A DNA stretch of 20,917 nucleotides from JBGTKH01 sp041744735 (lineage in GTDB: Bacteria; Planctomycetota; Planctomycetia; Pirellulales; Pirellulaceae): positions 1 to 20,917 of the forward strand of contig JBGTKH010000503.1 of the NCBI GenBank assembly GCA_041744735.1, written 5' to 3'. Both the position numbers and the translations under genes were made by a program. Under the pieces are notes generated by a model. The model was given only the letters and a program-made list of their open reading frames with translations. It was not told where the DNA came from and ran no database searches. The first letter of the stretch is position 1, and each line of letters opens with the position of its first letter. Below, piece by piece: positions 14,552-20,917 of this stretch.

Positions 14552-15979
14552 GTGAACGCAACGGTTAAAGAACTTCACTTAACGACGGACAGCGCCGTCG
14601 TTTTCCGCAATAGCCAAGGCATCGAGGCTCAAGGCACGCTGATGCGCTTGAATCGTAACGCCGTAGTCTTCGAGGTCTACAATCCGTACTCCATCGTCCA
14701 GTTGAGCGAAGTGCTCAGCGACTTGCGCATTCGGCGCGGCGACCGGGCCATCTACACGGGCCGGGCGGTGGTCACCAATTTGGTCAGCACGGGGTTGCTG
14801 CTGATCGTGTCGGCTTCGCTGGTCGATCCATGGTCAGACCTGATCGATCTTTCACCGGGGCCGCAGTTGCGCGACGAAGTGCAAGGCTTTGTCGCGGACT
14901 GGTCGCTGGGCAATCAACGGCTGCGCCCCAACTATCAGTTGTGCGTCAGCAACATCCGCAACTTTTTGGAGGAGCTCAGCCGCTGGCTGGAACACGGTGA
15001 AACAGTGGCCGGCATTTCCGAACCGGGCACGCCGCCCGATTTGGTGTCGGAGTTTGTCGGCGACGTCGAATCGATGGTGTCGCCGACGATGGACGAACTG
15101 TTCGCGAAGTTCGAAGACGAAGCGAAGCAGGTGTCCGACGAGGAGCTCGCGATTCACAAAGCGTTCGCGCGGCGCGAAGTCCATCCGCTTACGATGTGTG
15201 CCCCGTTCATGCATCGCACCTACACAAAGCCGCTGGGCTACGCCGGCGACTACGAGATGGTGAACATGATCATGGACGACCCGTGGAAAGGGCAAAACAC
15301 GTACGCCAAGGTGGTCAACTCGCTACTGTTGCGGTCCGACACGGCCCAAGCGCACCGCAATCGCATCGAGAAGCTGGCCGAGTATCTGACGATCGAGGCG
15401 CGTCGCGTGAATGAACTTGGCCGGCCGCTGCGCGTGTTGAACGTCGGCTGCGGCCCGGCGGCCGAAGTGCGGCGGTTTATTGAAGACAGTTGGCTCTCCG
15501 ATCGCACCGAGATCGAACTGTTGGATTTCAATCAACAGACACTGGAATTCGCGCAAGCGAGAATCACCGAGGTCATCCGGCGGCAGCGCCGCCGCACCGC
15601 GATCACGTACACTCACCGCAGCGTCCACGAACTGCTCAAACAGGCCACCGGGCGCAACTCCAGCGCCGAGCCCGCCTATGATTTGGTCTACTGCGCCGGT
15701 CTGTTCGACTATCTAAATGACCGCATCTGCGGGCGGCTGCTGAGGCTATTTCATTCCTGGACGTTGCCGGGCGGTCTGGTGGTCGCCACGAACGTCCATC
15801 CCCGCCATCCCGTGCGCGGCTTTCTGGAACACTTGCAGGAGTGGTATCTTGTTCTTAGGGATGAGGGACAAATGCGGCAACTAGTGCCGGGCCTCGGGCG
15901 GCAACGAGTGTGCTCGGAAGCCACCGGGGTGAATGTGTTCTTAGAGATCCGAAAAGTAGACGAATCAGGCGCGGTCTAA
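14552..15979 (+). CDS. PilZ-like/SAM methyltransferase fusion, PhcB-like (candidate signal synthase)
   Basis: 475 aa from a GTG at 14552. I prefer it to the TTG at 14429 because the preceding frame looks non-coding and the predicted fold begins at VNATVKELHL; the ribosome binding site is weak. Residues 10-95 form a PilZ-like beta domain (GIEAQGTLMRLNRNAVVFEV). A helical middle follows, with the family block HRTYTKPLGYAGDYEMVNMI at 221-240 and AHRNRI at 267-272. The C-terminal half is a class I methyltransferase: LRVLNVGCGPAAEV at 293-306, ELLDFNQQTLEFA and DLVYCAGLFDYL. This architecture is annotated elsewhere as 'extracellular factor 3-hydroxypalmitic acid methyl ester biosynthesis protein', by relation to Ralstonia PhcB, which methylates 3-hydroxy fatty acids. 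The kinase gene follows 18 bases later, which supports that link. The substrate is not shown. Confidence 0.75.
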   Translation: MNATVKELHLTTDSAVVFRNSQGIEAQGTLMRLNRNAVVFEVYNPYSIVQLSEVLSDLRIRRGDRAIYTGRAVVTNLVSTGLLLIVSASLVDPWSDLIDLSPGPQLRDEVQGFVADWSLGNQRLRPNYQLCVSNIRNFLEELSRWLEHGETVAGISEPGTPPDLVSEFVGDVESMVSPTMDELFAKFEDEAKQVSDEELAIHKAFARREVHPLTMCAPFMHRTYTKPLGYAGDYEMVNMIMDDPWKGQNTYAKVVNSLLLRSDTAQAHRNRIEKLAEYLTIEARRVNELGRPLRVLNVGCGPAAEVRRFIEDSWLSDRTEIELLDFNQQTLEFAQARITEVIRRQRRRTAITYTHRSVHELLKQATGRNSSAEPAYDLVYCAGLFDYLNDRICGRLLRLFHSWTLPGGLVVATNVHPRHPVRGFLEHLQEWYLVLRDEGQMRQLVPGLGRQRVCSEATGVNVFLEIRKVDESGAV

Positions 15980-15997
15980 CAACTCCAGCGCGGTCTC

Positions 15998-18583
15998 ATG
16001 CTGAACTCGGCGGATGATAAGTTGCTGTGGGAAGCCTATCAGGAAACGGACCGGGATCTCCGCGTGCGCTCGACGAAGGCGGGCTGCATCCTGGCTTTGA
16101 TCCTGATGCCGGCGGGCAGCAGCCTGGACTATTTCGTCTACCCGGAGTTGTTTTGGTTGATTTTTCGTGCGCGGATTGTGTGCGACTTGGTCTTGTTGCC
16201 GATCTTTGCCCTGCTCTTCACCAAGCTCGGCAGAAAGTACGTGCGCGTGCTCAGCGCACTATGGGTTCTGTCGCCGATGATCACGATCTGTTGGATGGTC
16301 TACGCGTCCGAAGGGGCCATGTCGCCCTACTACGCGGGTCTGAATTTGATGATTATCGTTACGTGCCAGTTGCTGCCCTATACGATCATCGAAGCGTTGG
16401 TGTACTGCGCGGTGGTGCTGGTCTGTTATGTCATCGCTTGTTTGGCACACGTGGGCGCTCAGATCGAGACGAGTGTGTTGTATAACAATGTCTATTTTAT
16501 CGTCTTGACCGCGATTATCTGCATCACGGGCTGCCACTTTTATACGTTGCGCCGCATCTCGGATTTCCGGCTGCGGCATGAACTCGATTTGCGCAACAAA
16601 CAACTGACGGAATTGGACCGGCTGAAATCGCAATTCTTCGCCAACGTGAGCCACGAGTTGCGCACGCCGCTGACGCTGATCCTGTCGCCCGTCGAAGCTT
16701 TGCTCAATCGCCGCCGGCCGCTGCCCGAAGGCGTTCGCCAAGCCTTGGAACTGGTCAAGCAAAACGGCCTGCGGTTGTTGCGGTTGATCAACGACTTGCT
16801 GGAAATCGTGCGCTTGGAAGAGGGCGGGCTGAAACTGCGGCGGCGGTTGGTGCGGCTCGACGAGTTCGTCCGCGGCATGGTCGAATCGGTGCGCGGACTG
16901 GCCACGCATAACAACCTCACGGTGGACGTGGTCGAATCCAACGAGCCGCTGGTGGTCATGGTCGACGAATCGCGTTTGGAAAAAGTCCTGTTGAATCTGC
17001 TGACCAACGCCATCAAGTTCACGCCCTCCGGAGGAACGATCAAGATCAGTTGGTGGCGCACCGACGGCACCGCCAAGGTCGAAGTCATCGATTCCGGCAT
17101 CGGCATCGCGGTGCACGAACTGCCGCATATCTTCGACCGCTTTCGCCAGGCCGCGGGCTCCGGCGCACGGCAATATCAAGGGTTGGGGCTCGGCTTGGCG
17201 TTGGCCAAAGAGTTGATCGAAGAGCACAGCGGACGATTGACGGCCACTAGCCAACTGGGCTGCGGTTCGTCGTTCCTGCTGGAATTGCCCGTCGTTTCGG
17301 CCGAGGAAATTGCGGCAACACAGCCATCGAGAGAGACCGAGCCCGACGATGGCGGCGTGCTGCCCGAAATGTTCCGAGCGGCCAATCGCGCGGCCTTGAC
17401 TGTCGATCCGGCCAGTGCCGAGCTGTCGACTTCAGGCAGCGGCACAACGCGCATCTTGGTCGTGGACGACGAGTCCGATATGCGCCGCTTTTTGGTTTCC
17501 ACGCTTTCAGAAGAGTACACCGTGATGCAAGCCGCCGACGGTGAAACAGGACTGGCGCTGGCGGCCGATGAATCGCCGAAGCTGGTGTTGCTGGACTTAA
17601 TGCTGCCGGGCATCAACGGTTTGGAAGTTTGCCGGTCGCTGCGCGCCGACGCGCACACCCGCGACGTGAAAATCCTGATGCTCACCGCGCGGATCGACGA
17701 ACAATCCAAAATCGCAGCCCTGGAATGCGGTGTGGACGACTTCCTGACGAAACCGTTCAGCACGGTCGAAGTGAAAACCCGCATCAAGAACCTGCTGGCC
17801 GCCGCCGCGTTGCAAGACGATCTGCGGTTCCGCAACCAAGAGCTAAGCGACACGCTGGCCCGCTTGCGATCCACCGAAGCACAACTGGTACAGAGCGAAA
17901 AGATGAACGCTCTGGGCAGCCTGGCGGCGGGTCTGCTGCACGAGATCAACAATCCGCTGAACTACACGCTGATGGCCGTGCAGTCGGTGAAGATGTCGGC
18001 CGACCCCGACGACAAAGACCTGGTCGAAACGGTCGTGGACATCGAAGACGGCATGAAGCGCATCCGCGACATTGTCTCCGACCTGCGGGCCTTCGCCTAT
18101 CCCGAACAAATGGACAAGCAGGAACCATTTGAGATTTTGGAAGCGGTCAAAACTGCGCTGCGATTCACCGCGCGGGAACTGAGCGGCGTGGAGGTCGAAT
18201 CTGAACTGGTCAACGGCGAGCGCGTGGTCGGCTCGCGCACACACGTCACGCAGGTGCTGGTCAATCTCGTCACCAACGCCGCCCACGCCGTCGAACCGAT
18301 CCGCGAGCAGCGACCGCCCAAAATCCGCATCGCCGCGGAATCGCAAAACGGGCGGCTGTTCGTGCACGTGCGCGACAACGGCGTCGGCATCGACCCTAAA
18401 CTGCTGCCGCGCATCTTTGACCCATTTTTCACAACCCGTGATGTGGGCCAGGGCACCGGGCTCGGCCTGAGCATCTGCCATACCATTATTCAGAACCATG
18501 GTGGTAGAATCGACGTCCGCAGCGAGCAGGGCAACTGGACCGAGCTGACGTTCGACCTGCCGCTCTACAAATCGGAGGCCTAA
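15998..18583 (+). CDS. Hybrid sensor kinase with two kinase cores (6 TM - HisKA - HATPase - REC - HisKA - HATPase), PhcS-PhcR-like fusion
   Basis: 861 aa. About six TM helices lie between residues 28 and 185 with no large extracytoplasmic loop. The first kinase core has H219 in FANVSHELRTPLTL, N337 in LLNLLTNAIKFTPSGG, DSGIGI at 365-370 and GLGLGLALAKELI. A linker leads to a receiver at 485-600 with DDE at 490-492, phospho-acceptor D533 in LLDLMLPG, T563 and K585. After a coiled coil a second core follows: H648 in LLHEINNPLNYTL, N760 in LVNLVTNAAHAV, DNGVGI and GTGLGLSICHTII. All catalytic residues of both cores are present. In Ralstonia the six-TM kinase PhcS and the REC-kinase PhcR are separate neighbours; here the same modules form one chain. 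The membrane domain would sense a hydrophobic signal. The gene starts 18 bases after the methyltransferase; its ribosome binding site is weak, so coupling is likely. Confidence 0.88.
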   Translation: MLNSADDKLLWEAYQETDRDLRVRSTKAGCILALILMPAGSSLDYFVYPELFWLIFRARIVCDLVLLPIFALLFTKLGRKYVRVLSALWVLSPMITICWMVYASEGAMSPYYAGLNLMIIVTCQLLPYTIIEALVYCAVVLVCYVIACLAHVGAQIETSVLYNNVYFIVLTAIICITGCHFYTLRRISDFRLRHELDLRNKQLTELDRLKSQFFANVSHELRTPLTLILSPVEALLNRRRPLPEGVRQALELVKQNGLRLLRLINDLLEIVRLEEGGLKLRRRLVRLDEFVRGMVESVRGLATHNNLTVDVVESNEPLVVMVDESRLEKVLLNLLTNAIKFTPSGGTIKISWWRTDGTAKVEVIDSGIGIAVHELPHIFDRFRQAAGSGARQYQGLGLGLALAKELIEEHSGRLTATSQLGCGSSFLLELPVVSAEEIAATQPSRETEPDDGGVLPEMFRAANRAALTVDPASAELSTSGSGTTRILVVDDESDMRRFLVSTLSEEYTVMQAADGETGLALAADESPKLVLLDLMLPGINGLEVCRSLRADAHTRDVKILMLTARIDEQSKIAALECGVDDFLTKPFSTVEVKTRIKNLLAAAALQDDLRFRNQELSDTLARLRSTEAQLVQSEKMNALGSLAAGLLHEINNPLNYTLMAVQSVKMSADPDDKDLVETVVDIEDGMKRIRDIVSDLRAFAYPEQMDKQEPFEILEAVKTALRFTARELSGVEVESELVNGERVVGSRTHVTQVLVNLVTNAAHAVEPIREQRPPKIRIAAESQNGRLFVHVRDNGVGIDPKLLPRIFDPFFTTRDVGQGTGLGLSICHTIIQNHGGRIDVRSEQGNWTELTFDLPLYKSEA

Positions 18584-18585
18584 TC

Positions 18586-19869
18586 ATGAATCGTGGCTAC
18601 GACTACCGCAAATACGCCGTGTTGTACGTGGACGACGAACCACAGGCGCTCAAATATTTCGAGAAGGCTTTCAGCAAGGACTTTCGCATCCTGACGGCCC
18701 CCAGCGCCGCCGACGCCTGGGACCTGATCGAGCAACAGGGAGATCAAATCGGCGTGCTGATCACCGACCAGCGGATGCCGGCCGAAACCGGTGTCAGCCT
18801 GCTGGAACGCGTCCGCACTCTCCGCCCCAACGTAGTCCGCATCCTGACCACCGCTTACACCGACCTGAACAGCGCCATCGACGCGGTGAATGCCGGCGGC
18901 GCGTTTCGCTACGTCACCAAACCGTGGGAGCTTGCCGAGTTGAAGGGCATCCTCTTGCGGGCCATGGAGTTCTTTCTGGTGAAGCAAGACCGCGACCGGC
19001 TGCTGAACGAAAAGATCAGCGTGTTGCAGCGGCTGGTGGTGATGGATCGCGTGCGGGGTTTGGCGGCGCTGGCCGCATCGCTGGGTTGCCAGATTCAAAA
19101 CTCCACGGGGGCCCTCAAGGCATACGTTCGCCAAGCGCCGCTCGAAGAGTCTCAGGTCTTCGCCGGCGACGACGTGTCGCAGTTGGACCTGTGGTCGCTG
19201 GCCCGCACCGAGGGCGAGAATCTGGTCCGCGCTGTGTGCGAGGTCCTCAAATGCACCTCACACTGGGAACGCTATTTTGAAACCAACGTCGACGTCGGCG
19301 CCGTCGTCCGCCACGTGATCGATCAGATGGAAACGAAAAAGGCCGAAGAGGGCGTCTCGTTCCGCATCGAAACCGCGCCGGGCCTGCGCGTGCGTGCCGA
19401 CGTGAATATGCTGGAACGGCTGATCCGCGTGCTGACCGACCGCATCGGCGATATGGACGGCGACGACCGCGTGATCACCGTCCGCGCCACGCCCTGCGAA
19501 GTCCGGCCGGGCACCAGCGGCGTCAAACTGCACGTGACCAGCGACGGCCCCAATTGGCGCAACGGACAAGTCGCGTCGCTGTACTCGGCCGTGATCCCCA
19601 AGCACACGTGGCTGATGGGCATCGACATGGACGTCCTCTCGGCGTTCTTCATCGCGCATCACCACGGCGGCACGCTAACCATCCACGGCACCGCCCCGCT
19701 CGGTCCCGGCTTCGAAGTCCTGCTGGCCTGCGACCCCGACGCCTCCGAAGACTCCCACATCGACGCCGACTGGTTCGACGAAATCTTTTCCTGTCTGGAG
19801 GAACAGTACGGCGTAGCCGTGCCCGTCGCGTCGCGTTTCGTTCATGTCGTAGCGGCGCATTCCACATAG
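18586..19869 (+). CDS. Response regulator with degenerate kinase-like C-terminus, PhcQ-like
   Basis: 427 aa. The receiver has D16-D17-E18 (YVDDEPQALKYF), phospho-acceptor D61 in LITDQRMP, T89 (LTTAYTD) and K112 (YVTKPW), so it should be phosphorylated. A helix at 128-150 leads to a region shaped like a histidine kinase dimerisation domain, but where a kinase has LLHEINNP this protein has LGCQIQNS: the histidine is replaced by C168. The following approximately 200 residues resemble an ATPase domain (ADVNMLERLIRVLTDRIGDM, SAFFIAHHHGGTLTI) yet lack clear N and G boxes. It therefore looks like a pseudokinase output or phosphate sink without a DNA-binding domain. GGAGG inside the last codons of the kinase gene sets the start; only TC separates stop and start, so translation is coupled. 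Position and domains match PhcQ of Ralstonia. The partner downstream is unknown. Confidence 0.82.
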   Translation: MNRGYDYRKYAVLYVDDEPQALKYFEKAFSKDFRILTAPSAADAWDLIEQQGDQIGVLITDQRMPAETGVSLLERVRTLRPNVVRILTTAYTDLNSAIDAVNAGGAFRYVTKPWELAELKGILLRAMEFFLVKQDRDRLLNEKISVLQRLVVMDRVRGLAALAASLGCQIQNSTGALKAYVRQAPLEESQVFAGDDVSQLDLWSLARTEGENLVRAVCEVLKCTSHWERYFETNVDVGAVVRHVIDQMETKKAEEGVSFRIETAPGLRVRADVNMLERLIRVLTDRIGDMDGDDRVITVRATPCEVRPGTSGVKLHVTSDGPNWRNGQVASLYSAVIPKHTWLMGIDMDVLSAFFIAHHHGGTLTIHGTAPLGPGFEVLLACDPDASEDSHIDADWFDEIFSCLEEQYGVAVPVASRFVHVVAAHST

Positions 19870-19872
19870 TAA

Positions 19873-19924
19873 CCCGACGCGTAAGCGAGGCGGTATAACG
19901 ACCCCCACTCGCCAACGCATCGGG
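19873..19924 (+). repeat. Hairpin at the operon end, interspersed repeat acting as possible terminator
   Basis: CCCGACGCGT (19873-19882) pairs with ACGCATCGGG (19915-19924) with one mismatch, and GCGAG (19885-19889) pairs with CTCGC (19908-19912) inside it. It begins three bases after the stop of the PhcQ-like gene and is followed by TTTC. The CCCGACGCGTAAGCGAGG arm is typical of an interspersed planctomycete repeat as I recall ('AACCCGAAGCGTAAGCGAGG'). It probably ends the operon transcript. Confidence 0.65.
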
Positions 19925-20038
19925 TTTCTATGGCGGCGCGCTATCGTCAGGCGACCTATAAGCCGACAACCCCTTCGGCTAATATAGAAACAGTGGAACA
20001 ATCCGCGGTTCGTCTGACGCCCGTAGTGCAAGCCGACA

Positions 20039-20917
20039 ATGGATGATCTTCTGCAACGAGTGTATCAAGTCTTCTACCCCGCGCCGTTGACGCCGGAACA
20101 GCACGCACTGTACGTGAATTTGGACGAGGCCCGCGGCGAGGCCGATGTTGTCGGGCGGCTCGCCCGCAGAATTCGCTTCGCCGATCATCGGCCGACGTGC
20201 CAAGTGCTGGCGGGCCACAAGGGGAGCGGAAAAAGTACCGAACTGCTGAGGTTGAAACGCGACCTCGAACAAAGCACGCCGCGGCATTTCGTTGTCTATT
20301 GCGAAGCCGACAAGGACATCGACCGCAATGACGTCGATTTTCCCGAAGTCTTAATCGCCATCGTCCGCCAGCTTGCCGCGCAGCTCAAAGCGCCGCCCAC
20401 CCACATCATCCTTAAGCCCGGATATTTCAAAGACCGCTGGGAGCGAGTCAAAAAATTCTTAACGTCCGAGGTGCAATTCGATTCGCTGGAATTGGACATC
20501 GGTTTGGCAACGTTGGGTGGAACGAGCAAGGCCAGCCCCGACGCTCGCAAGGAAATTCGTGCGCTGTTGGAGCCGGACACCAACAACTGGCTGCACGCCG
20601 CCAACGACGTGATCGGCCAAGCCGTAGCTGAACTCGTCAAGAAGGGCTACGCGGGCCTTGTCATCCTTGTCGACGATCTCGACAAAATGATCGTCCGCCC
20701 GCACGAGTCGTCCGGCCGCACGACCGACGAGCACCTGTTCGTCAACCGTGCGCCGCAATTGACCGCGTTCGGATGTCACGTCATCTACACGATGCCCCTG
20801 TCGCTGGCTTTCTCGCATCAGCAGGAAACAATCAAACAAACGTACGGCGGATACTTGCCGTTGGTGCCGATGACCAAGGTCATGACCCGCCCGCCGAATT
20901 CCAAAGTCTACGAGCGC
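20039..20917 (+). CDS. P-loop ATPase (AAA/KAP-like), partial at right edge
   Basis: The frame opens at ATG 20039 and is still open at the window end, giving 293 residues. Walker A is AGHKGSGKST at 58-67 and Walker B is GLVILVDDLDKM at 206-217, with the DDLD signature seen in AAA and KAP/STAND NTPases. Between them lies a charged helical region (FKDRWERVKKFLTSEVQF). The N-terminus LTPEQHALYVNLDEARGEAD is a segment I recall from large planctomycete and cyanobacterial ATPases of unknown role. The Walker motifs predict ATP binding and hydrolysis; the C-terminal effector region is outside the window. No clear ribosome binding site is seen before the ATG. It is separated from the signalling operon by 169 bases and a hairpin, so it probably has its own transcript. 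Confidence 0.75.
   Translation, partial: MDDLLQRVYQVFYPAPLTPEQHALYVNLDEARGEADVVGRLARRIRFADHRPTCQVLAGHKGSGKSTELLRLKRDLEQSTPRHFVVYCEADKDIDRNDVDFPEVLIAIVRQLAAQLKAPPTHIILKPGYFKDRWERVKKFLTSEVQFDSLELDIGLATLGGTSKASPDARKEIRALLEPDTNNWLHAANDVIGQAVAELVKKGYAGLVILVDDLDKMIVRPHESSGRTTDEHLFVNRAPQLTAFGCHVIYTMPLSLAFSHQQETIKQTYGGYLPLVPMTKVMTRPPNSKVYER

Noticed and set aside
16259..17254. 331-codon minus-strand open frame
   Set aside because: Antisense of the hybrid kinase; glutamine- and histidine-rich translation typical of reverse-strand reading of a GC-rich gene.

Overview
The window looks like chromosomal DNA of a planctomycete, probably of the Pirellula type. The reasons are GC-rich genes with loose spacing, a secreted cysteine-rich protein of a type I associate with Planctomycetota, an OprP/OprO-like porin beside it, PilZ and WYL proteins, and several intergenic palindromes of the kind scattered through planctomycete genomes. 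The organism call is inference; there is no rRNA or other taxonomic marker here.

Layout. 1-2512 is the C-terminal part of a Type ISP restriction-modification enzyme cut by the window edge. 2513-3348 is a graveyard holding a broken REP-associated (Y1) transposase and an NHL-repeat-like scrap. 3349-5550 (minus) encodes the cysteine-rich secreted protein and the porin. 5551-7583 mixes an SRPBCC/AHSA1 remnant, a cyclopropane-fatty-acid-synthase-like methyltransferase, a cytochrome c C-terminal remnant and a small membrane protein. A long imperfect palindrome at 7726-7800 precedes a minus-strand two-component pair: a NarL-type regulator (7863-8513) and its HisKA_3 sensor kinase (8550-10502). Then come tRNA-Arg(CCU), four small genes (two plus-strand, including a GYD-domain protein, and two minus-strand), a perfect 69-bp tandem duplication, and a membrane-anchored double-PilZ protein.

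The most notable part is 13569-19869 on the plus strand: a WYL-type regulator, a PilZ-like/SAM methyltransferase fusion, a six-TM sensor kinase fused to a receiver and a second kinase core, and a response regulator with a degenerate kinase-like C-terminus. The order methyltransferase, sensor kinase, REC-kinase, REC protein parallels the phcB-phcS-phcR-phcQ operon of Ralstonia, which makes and senses 3-hydroxy fatty acid methyl esters, here with S and R fused. I read it as a candidate Phc-like cell-cell signalling module outside Proteobacteria. A repeat-type hairpin closes the operon. After it, a P-loop ATPase gene (20039 onward) runs off the right edge.

The main limits are that both edge genes are partial, no homology search was possible, and the functions of the small proteins and most repeats are unknown.
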